Numbered from the stretch's first letter, positions 1 through 5,497 are shown. The stretch is 10,484 nt of DNA from Alphaproteobacteria bacterium (GCA_027489415.1 JAIXZU010000052.1:1-10484), one strand, 5' to 3'. Translations and numbers: made by a program. The notes: a model not told the origin generated them from the sequence alone.

Positions 1-620
1 CCCTCAGGGATTTTAGTAATCAAATTTTTCTCAAACCAATCTGCAAATTTTTTCAATAATTCATTATTAAGATGAGAACCTTGTGAGAGTAATAATGTAC
101 GTTGGTGACAAGTCTTAACAATTAAATCACGTTCACTTTTGTGACCAATTTTAGAGTGAACTACGGTTTGATAAGTGCCGTTATCCCATTTCCTTTGTAT
201 TAGCTTAATAGGACGACCACTAGGAAACCATACTAGAGTTTCCTCAAGAATACGCTCTGCATTGTATTCAATAGAATATTTAGCCACATGCCCATCAACA
301 ATGTACTCAATTTCATACTTTGTGGGCGCGTTACTGGATTCAACCTCTAGCCCAAAAGGGTGGTATGGCAACAAGGTTTTAGATGCTAACCCTGCTGAAC
401 GTTCCACAAGCTGGCTAAGCATATACAAACTAAAGTAAAAATTACTTTTTCCACTAGCGTTAGGGCCAAAAATTACAGCCGATGCAAGAAGTGGAGCCTT
501 GATATTTAAAGATATTACATTTGTATCTTTCAAACTCTTTAATCCACGAGCACATCGCATGTCTAACGTAGCTGTACCCTTGAAGGACAAGTGATTTGTA
601 ACCGAAAATTGAACTAACAT
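1..620 (-). CDS. AAA15-family (COG1106) ATPase, N-terminal 206 residues, cut by the window edge
   Basis: Translating the minus strand from the ATG at 620 gives an open frame of 206 codons that runs off the left edge. It begins MLVQFSVTNHLSFKG, the typical opening beta strand of AAA15/RloA-like ATPases (MLIxFSVxNFxSF). A Walker A motif GPNASGKS lies at residues 52-59, with the lysine at 58. Walker B, the signature and the C-terminal part are outside the window. Proteins of this family are SMC/OLD-like cytoplasmic ATPases, often found in mobile islands, and several act in anti-phage systems with a partner nuclease or toxin. Any partner here would lie to the left and is unseen, so the defence role is inferred. 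The gene is AT-rich compared with the rest of the element. No Shine-Dalgarno precedes the ATG, and a promoter lies so close that the message appears leaderless. Confidence 0.85.
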   Translation of the reverse strand, partial: MLVQFSVTNHLSFKGTATLDMRCARGLKSLKDTNVISLNIKAPLLASAVIFGPNASGKSNFYFSLYMLSQLVERSAGLASKTLLPYHPFGLEVESSNAPTKYEIEYIVDGHVAKYSIEYNAERILEETLVWFPSGRPIKLIQRKWDNGTYQTVVHSKIGHKSERDLIVKTCHQRTLLLSQGSHLNNELLKKFADWFEKNLITKIPE

Positions 621-626
621 GTAGAT

Positions 627-654
627 AGTATAGTTTAAATATCATTTTATGCAA
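627..654 (-). promoter_or_regulatory. sigma70-type promoter of the AAA15 ATPase gene, apparently leaderless
   Basis: On the minus strand, TTGCAT (654-649) and TATACT (632-627) are separated by 16 bases. Only six bases lie between the -10 box and the ATG at 620, so transcription would be expected to start at or next to the start codon. There is no Shine-Dalgarno, which agrees with a leaderless message. Confidence 0.55.
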
Positions 655-683
655 GTTTTATGCATAAAATAAACTTTAAGTTT
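645..683. repeat. stacked short repeats over and upstream of the ATPase promoter (operator candidate)
   Basis: The 9-mer TTTTATGCA occurs at 645-653 and 656-664, an 11-base spacing or about one helical turn, and the first copy overlaps the -35 box. The second copy is part of the perfect palindrome TTTATGCATAAA (657-668). Another palindrome, AAACTTTAAGTTT, follows at 671-683. Face-of-helix repeats over a -35 box suggest a repressor or activator site; the regulator is unknown. Confidence 0.45.
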
Positions 684-707
684 ACAACATGGCATTCAGT
701 ATTGACC

Positions 708-735
708 TTGTCTCTCAATATAACTACCTTATAAC
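708..735 (+). promoter_or_regulatory. possible promoter for the structured leader and the 949 gene
   Basis: TTGTCT (708-713) and TATAAC (730-735) are 16 bases apart. A transcript starting near 742 would carry about 200 bases of hairpin-rich leader before the GTG start at 949. The boxes are moderate matches in AT-rich DNA, so this is tentative. Confidence 0.3.
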
Positions 736-937
736 CAAAGCCAGCTAAGGCTTCGGGGCCTGATAACCCCTCTATCGACGGCTGATATGCACCAGCCGTT
801 ACCAATGTGCTGCCCTCCATCCATGCGGTTGGGGAGGCGGCGAATACAATAAGCTGCGAGGCTGAATAGCCGCGCCGTTTCGATAGACGGTTATCACTCC
901 CCGGCCACCACTTAGGTGGCCGCACTTGTAACCAAAG
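728..937. repeat. hairpin-rich non-coding segment bounded by 13-base imperfect direct repeats
   Basis: This covers most of the gap between the divergent ATPase and membrane-protein genes; I see no convincing gene in it. CTTATAACCAAAG (728-740) and CTTGTAACCAAAG (925-937) match at 12 of 13 positions. Between them is a long imperfect inverted repeat: 761-768 pairs with 889-896 (8 bp) and 771-777 pairs with 881-887 (7 bp), separated by a small internal loop. A further 4 bp (778-781 with 875-878) is possible across a two-base bulge. Inside is a hairpin with 7-bp arms, 778-784 with 793-799. Near the end is a perfect 7-bp stem, 903-909 with 915-921. The 778-781 bases can join either the long stem or the inner hairpin, so two folds compete. 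It could be a structured RNA leader, a small insertion, or a protein-binding region. Confidence 0.45.
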
Positions 938-948
938 GGAGACGGGCC

Positions 949-1482
949 GTGTATTGGCTTATAGGCATTGCAGCAGTTGTGGCGGGGTTCCGCTCCACCA
1001 AGTTTTCAGGGAAGGTTTTAAGCGGCGCGTGGCAAGTCATGCGCGGGCAACGGGAACCCTCCGGCTATCTAACCAGTCGAAAGCGGGCGGCCCTCATATT
1101 GGCTACGGCCCTTAGCGGCTACGTTGTCGGCCTCGGCGTTATCCTCTGTGGCATCGGCTACCCCCTTATTAAATTTGCCGCCGAACCCGACGCCCCGCGC
1201 GTCGCAGCCCCGGCATGTGACGGTAACCGTGACGCACTTAAGGCATGGGACTACGCACAGAATGCCGTTAAGGAAAAACTAAAGGCTCCAGCCACCGCCA
1301 AGTTTGAAAGCTTTAACCCGGCCCGGGTTGTCCGTGACGGCTGCAACTACCTTGTGGTCAGCCAAGTCGACGCGGAAAACAGCTACGGCGCCAAGCTTAG
1401 AAACCACTTTAGCGTAAGCCTTTCCAAAAACCCGGAAACCTACCGCTGGACTGTCGAAAGCGTGGTGATGGGGGCGCCGTAG
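949..1482 (+). CDS. membrane-anchored protein of unknown function with an extracytoplasmic C-terminal domain
   Basis: I place the start at GTG 949 because AAAGGGAGA lies just upstream at good spacing. A GTG at 916 in the same frame has no such site and falls inside a hairpin. The product is then 177 residues. There is a short hydrophobic N-terminus (2-14), a basic linker, and a strong membrane segment at about 47-77. A small soluble domain follows at about 92-173. It has the pattern ALKAWDYAQNAVKEKLKAPATAKF, then VDAENSYGAKLRNHF and a final strand with RWTVESV. This resembles small domains seen in hypothetical phage and membrane proteins (KSPSTAKF...VDAQNSFGAKVR), to which I cannot give a function. 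Cysteines 90 and 132 could form a disulfide if the domain is exported. The gene is on the plus strand and convergent with the replication-protein-like gene at 1747, so it looks like accessory cargo of the element. Confidence 0.75.
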   Translation: MYWLIGIAAVVAGFRSTKFSGKVLSGAWQVMRGQREPSGYLTSRKRAALILATALSGYVVGLGVILCGIGYPLIKFAAEPDAPRVAAPACDGNRDALKAWDYAQNAVKEKLKAPATAKFESFNPARVVRDGCNYLVVSQVDAENSYGAKLRNHFSVSLSKNPETYRWTVESVVMGAP

Positions 1483-1746
1483 CCTAAGCCATTCGGTTTA
1501 CCATCCCTCTCACCGTCGCGCGATTTTTCCTATAGGCACACCGGGAATTGCTGCAACGCTTTTCCAAGCAAATCAGCTTCCAGCATTAGCTTTGCCAATC
1601 TTGCGTCGCGCTTCTAACACCCGCTACGGCGTGACGCAAACGCGACGCCGGATTTTGAGTTATCCCCAGTTTGCAGCCTTACCACTACTAACCCTTTCTT
1701 TACCTTTTTATTCTATATTATATGTGTTCGAGGTGTGCGGCGGGTG
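1483..1746. other. non-coding gap between convergent genes, candidate replication origin of the element
   Basis: I see no credible gene here. It lies just beyond the replication-protein-like gene. GTCGCGC occurs as a direct repeat at 1515-1521 and 1605-1611. GCGTCGCG (1603-1610) is inverted at 1641-1648, and TTGCGTC (1601-1607) is inverted at 1633-1639. TTATCCCCA (1660-1668) differs from the DnaA box TTATCCACA at one base. A T/A-rich stretch follows at about 1690-1725. Repeats, a DnaA-like box and an AT-rich stretch next to a replication gene suggest an origin, but the combination could be chance. Confidence 0.3.
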
Positions 1747-2142
1747 TCATACATCTGTGTTACCCCGCTGTGGATTACTTTTATAATAGGGGTAATCACA
1801 AAGCGTTAGCTTCGTCCCGTGTATGTCGCTTTCTATGGTCGCAAGCCCATAATTTTTTAAGTCATTCATAAAGCCTCGCACCTTACCCAAAGTAAAGCCT
1901 AAGTCTTTCCAATCATTCTCCAATTGGCGATAAGAAACATACTGCTGGCCTATTTCAACACGCTTAACACGCCCTCCGTTTTTAGTAGATGTGGAAGAAT
2001 ACTTCGCGTTTTCCACAAGCAGTAAGAAGGCCGGAATGCGGTTTTTGTCGTGTTCAAAAATCTCATGTTCCATCCACCCCCGGGGCAAATGGTAATAACC
2101 CCGAGCGCGGCGGCCTTCCAGCAGTTTAGGTTCTCCAGCCAT
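1747..2142 (-). CDS. small winged-helix protein resembling the N-terminal domain of phage replication initiators
   Basis: The product has 131 residues. Residues 20-47 contain PRGWMEHEIF and then LLLVENAKY. Residues 60-121 contain the continuation VEIGQQYVSYRQLENDWKDLG, a helix KVRGFMNDLKNYGL, and a closing wing ending in LCDYPYY. This order (W..H.IF, then v..GQ..vS.r.La..w, then kVr.fl..L...g.i, then Y..Y) is the winged helix found at the N-terminus of phage and plasmid replication proteins related to DnaD or protein O. Such proteins bind DNA in the cytoplasm. The second part usual in full initiators is absent, so it may be truncated, a stand-alone regulator, or a short initiator. Its ATG overlaps the stop of the AlpA-like gene by one base (TAATG), implying translational coupling in one operon. 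A possible origin lies immediately downstream. Confidence 0.7.
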   Translation of the reverse strand: MAGEPKLLEGRRARGYYHLPRGWMEHEIFEHDKNRIPAFLLLVENAKYSSTSTKNGGRVKRVEIGQQYVSYRQLENDWKDLGFTLGKVRGFMNDLKNYGLATIESDIHGTKLTLCDYPYYKSNPQRGNTDV

Positions 2143-2393
2143 TAGCGTGCCCTCTGGCTATTCTTAACCCATGCGAAGAATTGTACTTCGTCGATATAAA
2201 CCCGGCGCCCCACTCGCACGATTGCGCCGGAGGCTTCCAAGCCATTACCCAAATGCTTTTCGTGGGGTTTGGCCGTTCCATCACCGTGGCCATTAAAAAT
2301 AAGCCAGCGCAGCGAGGCTTCGGTGAAGGTGGGGTATTTCTTGCTGAACCCTTTTACTGAAAACAGATTGGGTATGACGGGTGTGGTTTCCAT
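2142..2393 (-). CDS. AlpA/excisionase-like DNA-binding protein
   Basis: The product has 83 residues. Residues 11-34 (FSVKGFSKKYPTFTEASLRW, then LIFNG) form a helix-turn-helix. A glycine-rich loop and a strand-wing IVRVGRRVYIDEVQFFAWV (58-76) follow. This matches the small MerR-like/AlpA helix-turn-helix proteins that sit next to integrases in P4-like elements and islands. They act as excisionases or as activators of integrase and replication genes. The ATG at 2393 has a very strong Shine-Dalgarno (AAGGAGGAG on the minus strand). An 8-base complementary sequence upstream can fold over this site, so translation may be controlled. The next gene, a replication-protein-like winged helix, starts on its stop codon. 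The family assignment is good; the choice between excisionase and regulator is inference. Confidence 0.75.
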   Translation of the reverse strand: METTPVIPNLFSVKGFSKKYPTFTEASLRWLIFNGHGDGTAKPHEKHLGNGLEASGAIVRVGRRVYIDEVQFFAWVKNSQRAR

Positions 2394-2400
2394 TCTTGCT

Positions 2401-2443
2401 CCTCCTTAGTGATAGTTGTTAGCTAAGGCGGAGAATAAGGAGG
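2401..2443 (-). promoter_or_regulatory. hairpin that can sequester the ribosome binding site of the AlpA-like gene
   Basis: On the plus strand CCTCCTTA (2401-2408) and TAAGGAGG (2436-2443) are perfect 8-base inverted arms with a 27-base loop. In the minus-strand message the 3' arm is the Shine-Dalgarno of the gene starting at 2393, and the 5' arm is its exact complement. The 5' arm also forms part of a 12-base stretch (2447-2436) identical to the usual 16S rRNA 3' end. The loop contains the palindrome TTAGCTAA (2419-2426). Confidence 0.5.
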
Positions 2444-2489
2444 TGATGGGATGGTTAGTACCTATTTAAATCGGGCATTTGAGTAGGCT

Positions 2490-3005
2490 TTAGCGTTTAC
2501 GCTTATTCCCACCCCGGGCTTTTACAGCCAGCCCAAGCTGCGTAACCAACCCCTCAAGCTTTTTCTTTCCGATATGGTATTGGCTTTCCACTAGGGCGAA
2601 AGCCTCTTCCTCGGTTTTGCCATTGGCGCGGAGGGCGGAATACTGCCCCGCTATCCATGCGTCACGCTGAGCCTCTCTAACGCTTTTGGGAGAATTCCCA
2701 CGCTTTGCTGGAGGAGAAACCCTGAAAATCTCAAACCAATCGCCTGCCTTTAGAGGCCCTTGGTCGAGTTTGTCTAATAGTGAGGTAAGCCGTATATACA
2801 TGAAAGTAGCTAATTCCTCGGACATGGCGCCGGGGCGATGCAGGTTTTCTCTAACCGCTTCCAACAGTAGCAGCCCATCATATGGCGCATTCGCTTTATG
2901 TAATTCTAAATTGCGTCGTATTTCCTCGTCGGGGTTTGGGCTGGTAGCCTCAAAGTCACCCGCTGAACCGGGTTCAATATCCAACCTAGCTGTAACATCC
3001 TTCAT
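2490..3005 (-). CDS. protein of unknown function co-encoded with the integrase
   Basis: The 171-residue product is not recognised. It is mostly predicted helix. An acidic, proline-rich N-terminus (about 11-28) precedes helical segments at about 30-82. A basic linker follows (PPAKRGNSPKSVREAQRD, 98-115), then a region at 116-158 that could be a helix-turn-helix (GKTEEEAFALVESQYHIGKKKLEGL). The tail is lysine/arginine-rich (KARGGNKRKR), as in nucleic-acid-binding proteins. The ATG at 3005 lies inside the integrase gene, so the two frames overlap by 20 bases. GGAGG precedes the start by six bases, which supports it and implies coupling to integrase translation. The arrangement suggests a role in recombination control, such as a directionality or regulatory factor. 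That is inference from position only. Confidence 0.65.
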   Translation of the reverse strand: MKDVTARLDIEPGSAGDFEATSPNPDEEIRRNLELHKANAPYDGLLLLEAVRENLHRPGAMSEELATFMYIRLTSLLDKLDQGPLKAGDWFEIFRVSPPAKRGNSPKSVREAQRDAWIAGQYSALRANGKTEEEAFALVESQYHIGKKKLEGLVTQLGLAVKARGGNKRKR

Positions 3006-4071
3006 AAACCGCCTCCGAAAACATTAGTGCCGCTGCACGCTCTAAAATCTCCGTGTTGTGGTTTGTGGTCAAGTGTGCATATCGGGCTACCATCTGTACG
3101 GTTTTGTGGCCGAGGATTTCCTTAAGCTGCAAAAGCGTGGCCCCACTCGCCGCCAAATTAGTGGCAGCGGTATGGCGTAGGTCGTGAAAACGAAAATCTT
3201 GAACATCTGCGGCCTTCAAAGCCTCGCGCCAATGCTTTTCAATTTGCTGAGGAGCCTTCCCATCATCCCGGGGGAACACAAAGGGGCTGTGCAGCATTTG
3301 CACCTTCTTTAATTCCAGCAACGCCGCGCAAGCCGAAGTCGGCAACGGCACCGAACGCTTTTGGCCATTTTTGGTTTTCTCAAACTTAAGCTGCCGCCGG
3401 TTAAAGTCTATGTCGCTCCACCGCAAACCCAAAACTTCATTACGGCGCCCGGCGGTACTCAGCGCCAGCACCACCGCCGTATAAAGGTAGCGGCACCGGC
3501 TGGCTTTGCAGGCGGCCAATAAAAGCTTTTTCTCTTCGTCGCCAAGCACACGGTCGCGGGTATTATTCGGCACCGGCTTTTTCACCCGCAGTACCGGGTT
3601 GTCGGAAGTCCACTCCCATTGTTTTGACGCAACCGAAAACAGGTGTGAAAGCGTTACCATGTAGCGCAGCACGGTAGCCGGTGCCATGGGCGTACCCCGC
3701 TGCGACAAACTCATTTCGAGCTTGTCTTGGCATTGGCGAACCCGCGCCGTGGTTACGTCCTTAAGTATCAGGTGCCCCAACTGCGCTCGCCACCATTCCA
3801 GTTGGTAAATAACCTTCTTGCGGTCACTCCGGCGCCTCGGCACCTCAAAGTCAATATAACGCTGTATGGCATCGGAGAGGGTTTTACGCTGGCTCTCCGG
3901 CAAGTAGTTAAACCTCCCCTCCCGTATCTGGCCTTCGGTAACCGCCACCCACGCCTTGGCATCTTTCTGGCTTTCAAAGGTGCGGCTCTGCATAGGGAAG
4001 CCTTTAAGGCGAATCTGCGCCCGCCAGCTTACTTTTCCATCCTTACCTATACGCGATTTAATCGTCGCCAT
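2986..4071 (-). CDS. tyrosine recombinase (phage-type integrase)
   Basis: The 361-residue product inserts and excises the element by site-specific recombination. The N-terminus (1-60) looks like an arm-binding domain. Residues about 63-165 form the SAM-like core-binding domain, and 175-345 the catalytic domain. The catalytic set is complete: Arg209 in STAGRRNEVLGLRW, Lys234 in KTKNGQ, His296 and Arg299 in FHDLRHT, His322 in LGHKTVQ, and the nucleophile Tyr331 in ARYAHL. The length is typical, so it is probably active. It is read away from the tRNA fragment that ends 236 bases upstream of its start. The ATG at 4071 has no strong Shine-Dalgarno. Three copies of TGGTGCA occur at and upstream of the start, which may be integrase-binding sites and would allow autoregulation. 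Its 3' end overlaps the next gene by 20 bases. Confidence 0.95.
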   Translation of the reverse strand: MATIKSRIGKDGKVSWRAQIRLKGFPMQSRTFESQKDAKAWVAVTEGQIREGRFNYLPESQRKTLSDAIQRYIDFEVPRRRSDRKKVIYQLEWWRAQLGHLILKDVTTARVRQCQDKLEMSLSQRGTPMAPATVLRYMVTLSHLFSVASKQWEWTSDNPVLRVKKPVPNNTRDRVLGDEEKKLLLAACKASRCRYLYTAVVLALSTAGRRNEVLGLRWSDIDFNRRQLKFEKTKNGQKRSVPLPTSACAALLELKKVQMLHSPFVFPRDDGKAPQQIEKHWREALKAADVQDFRFHDLRHTAATNLAASGATLLQLKEILGHKTVQMVARYAHLTTNHNTEILERAAALMFSEAVYEGCYS

Positions 4072-4144
4072 GGTGCACCGAGCCTGCTTAGTTACTAACT
4101 TCCACTAAGCCTGTAGAGGATTTCCGTGGTGCACTTTTGGTGCA
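4071..4144. repeat. TGGTGCA direct repeats, candidate integrase arm-type sites
   Basis: TGGTGCA occurs at 4071-4077, 4127-4133 and 4138-4144. The first two continue into GTGCAC, a palindromic core. The first copy covers the integrase start codon. A small inverted repeat CTTAGT/ACTAAG (4087-4092 and 4104-4109) lies between them. Their place between integrase and att site fits arm-type binding sites. Confidence 0.4.
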
Positions 4145-4262
4145 ATGACTCCTCAAAACAGACCATTTTCACTCACAGTCTACAAACATTGCTTCCATGT
4201 AACAATTTGAAAGTATTGATGTATAGTGTTGTGGTTTGTGGTTGTCATTAAACTAGCATTAA

Positions 4263-4307
4263 CTCATAATGCCTTGGTCGCGGGTTCAAGTCCCTCCTCG
4301 CCCACCA
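4263..4307 (+). other. 3' fragment of tRNA-Met(CAT), att junction of the element
   Basis: The fragment begins with the anticodon loop CTCATAA (CAT anticodon, T33 and A37 in place). It continues through the 3' anticodon strand, variable loop, T arm (GCGGG TTCAAGT CCCTC) and acceptor strand CTCGCCC, and ends with A and encoded CCA at 4307. The 5' half is missing: the bases before 4263 cannot pair as an anticodon stem (AGGCA would be needed) and no GGGCGAG acceptor strand lies upstream. This is what remains when an element integrates in the anticodon loop and displaces the native 3' end. The isoacceptor could be elongator Met or CAT-type Ile2; the 5' half would decide. Confidence 0.8.
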
Positions 4308-4325
4308 TTTCAAGAAAGTGTCTAC

Positions 4326-4898
4326 ATGGCCTTTACTGCATATTATATTTACGCCCTTAAAGACCCCCGTCAGTCCCCAGCTAAACCATTTTATATCGGT
4401 AAGGGAACTGGTATCCGTGCAACAGAGCACATGCTAAAGGTAGACAATACTCGTAAGGGAAAGCGAATAAATGAAATTCATAATGCCCATCGAGAAGTAA
4501 TCGTCAGTATTCTGGCTGATAATTTAACAGAGATACAAGCCTTGAAGCTTGAAGCAGAACTAATATGCGCATTTGGTACAGAGGCCTCCGGGGGAATGCT
4601 GACCAATTCTGTTGTTCCAACTGGGGTTCTTAAAACAAATAAACAAAATGTTAATGTTCCGGATGGACTTTTAGAGAAGGCTCAATTGGGCTTATCTTTC
4701 CTTAAAGATGCTATTCACGAGCTTGCTCAAGCTAACCCTATGGGCGTTCAGAATGGCGAAATAGTTAAAGCTCTAAATTTAAAGAGCGATTATTTGGGTG
4801 GATCAAAAGATTACCTAACATGGAGTATATTAGGAATTCTCATGAGAGAAAATCGTTTAAAACGCATAGATAAACGACGACATATTGCAATAAAATAA
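4326..4898 (+). CDS. GIY-YIG nuclease-like protein with a C-terminal winged-helix-like domain
   Basis: I start at ATG 4326. The frame stays open upstream, but that part is the tRNA fragment. AAGAAAG gives a weak ribosome site. The product has 190 residues. The GIY-YIG domain (about 5-96) shows YYIYAL at 6-11, FYIGKGTGIRATEH at 22-35 with Arg31 in the catalytic position, and an acidic pair (Glu75, Glu77) in a metal-binding helix. LTN follows at 92-94. It resembles the LEM-3-like/COG3680 branch. Residues about 138-190 (QNGEIVKALNL, then YLTWSILGILMRENRLKRI) look like a winged helix for DNA binding. The predicted role is a DNA-cleaving or DNA-processing enzyme, perhaps defensive; no activity can be proven here. 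The gene is AT-rich, unlike the host DNA six bases downstream, and begins 18 bases after the tRNA end. Confidence 0.75.
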   Translation: MAFTAYYIYALKDPRQSPAKPFYIGKGTGIRATEHMLKVDNTRKGKRINEIHNAHREVIVSILADNLTEIQALKLEAELICAFGTEASGGMLTNSVVPTGVLKTNKQNVNVPDGLLEKAQLGLSFLKDAIHELAQANPMGVQNGEIVKALNLKSDYLGGSKDYLTWSILGILMRENRLKRIDKRRHIAIK

Positions 4899-4904
4899 TA
4901 TTTA

Positions 4905-5480
4905 ATGCGTTTACTCCCCCGCACGCGCCGCAGCCGCCTCACCCTCGCCGCAGTCCTTATCACCGCCCTCCTCGGCTGGCTGTGGTACGATAGGTTCATC
5001 GAGGAAGGCAACTTCACCATCGTCATCCCAAACACCCTCTACCGCTCAGCCACGCTCTCGCACCACGAATGGAAGGAAATCCGCCGCGAACATCCGCCCT
5101 TCAACAGCGTCCTCAACCTCCGCGGCAAAAGCCACGCGGAGTGGTACACGCGGGAGGAAACCCTCTCCGCCAACTCCGGCATCACCTTCTTCACCCTCGG
5201 CCTCTCCGCGAATACGGAGCCGGACCTCACCACCATGGAAGCGCTGGTGGAAATGATGCGCGCCGCCCCCAAACCCCTCCTCGTCCACTGTAAACAGGGC
5301 GCGGACCGCACCGGCCTCGCCCTCGCCCTCTACGCCTATGCCATCGAAGGCAAACCCGCGGAAGAAGCCGCAAAACAACTCTCCATCCGCTGGGGCCACT
5401 TCCCATGGCTCACCAGCCGCACGGGCGCGATGGACGCCGCCTTCAAAGCCTACGTCGAAGCTAACCCCCACCCCCAATAA
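4905..5480 (+). CDS. membrane-anchored tyrosine/dual-specificity phosphatase family protein
   Basis: The 191-residue product has a basic N-terminus (RLLPRTRRSR) and a single hydrophobic segment at about 12-28, so the catalytic part is probably periplasmic or membrane-tethered. The phosphatase signature HCKQGADRTG is at 128-137, with catalytic Cys129 and Arg135. LYRSATLS (45-52) and SVLNLRGK (68-75) are the usual upstream conserved elements of bacterial DSP-like phosphatases. The likely reaction is hydrolysis of phosphotyrosine or another phosphoester; the substrate is unknown. Composition jumps to GC-rich exactly here, marking the start of host DNA. The ATG follows the GIY-YIG stop by six bases without a Shine-Dalgarno, so its original promoter and leader may have been replaced at the junction. 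The start is therefore less certain than the product. Confidence 0.85.
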   Translation: MRLLPRTRRSRLTLAAVLITALLGWLWYDRFIEEGNFTIVIPNTLYRSATLSHHEWKEIRREHPPFNSVLNLRGKSHAEWYTREETLSANSGITFFTLGLSANTEPDLTTMEALVEMMRAAPKPLLVHCKQGADRTGLALALYAYAIEGKPAEEAAKQLSIRWGHFPWLTSRTGAMDAAFKAYVEANPHPQ

Positions 5481-5497
5481 ATTGTATTCAATTTATT
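5476..5497. repeat. perfect 9-base-arm palindrome overlapping a stop codon and a -35 box
   Basis: AATAAATTG (5476-5484) and CAATTTATT (5489-5497) are perfectly inverted around TATT. The left arm contains the stop codon of the phosphatase, and the right arm reaches into the -35 box of the next promoter. It could be an operator for the 5591 gene. It is too AT-rich for a strong terminator. Confidence 0.5.

Larger units (their letters stand above)
1..4307. mobile_element. right end of a tRNA-Met-integrated element (phage satellite or genomic island), left end outside the window
   Basis: The segment joins a complete tyrosine recombinase to a 3' tRNA fragment at its right edge, which is the usual anatomy of an element inserted in a tRNA gene. 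Leftward come an unknown gene, an AlpA-like regulator and a replication-protein-like winged helix in one minus-strand run. A plus-strand membrane protein and an AAA15 ATPase follow. No capsid, tail or terminase gene is visible, so a satellite or island fits better than a whole prophage, although the far part is unseen. Composition changes from AT-rich (1-720) to moderate GC (about 900-4100), which suggests a mosaic. The left boundary and the reconstituted tRNA are inferred to lie off the window. Confidence 0.65.

Noticed and set aside
647..925. Minus-strand 92-codon frame
   Set aside because: No ribosome site or recognisable pattern; it lies over hairpins and inverted repeats and across the AT/GC composition change.
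741..928. Integron attC site or IS-type element between the direct repeats
   Set aside because: The GTTRRRY/RYYYAAC core pairs of attC are absent, and the segment ends do not form terminal inverted repeats or encode a transposase.
1592..1786. Plus-strand 64-codon frame
   Set aside because: No Shine-Dalgarno, low-complexity composition, and it runs into the end of the opposite-strand replication-protein-like gene.
2437..2486. Plus-strand 11-residue open frame with a perfect Shine-Dalgarno (ATG 2451)
   Set aside because: The ribosome-site sequence is simply the complementary arm of the hairpin over the minus-strand ribosome site, so the small frame is probably a by-product.
4269..4325. N-terminal extension of the GIY-YIG gene
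   Set aside because: These codons are the tRNA fragment and spacer; the conserved domain begins right after the ATG at 4326.
4248..4430. Minus-strand 60-codon frame ending in ARRDLNPRPRHYE
   Set aside because: This is the well-known artefact of translating a tRNA 3' half on the wrong strand; the real features are the tRNA remnant and the start of the GIY-YIG gene.
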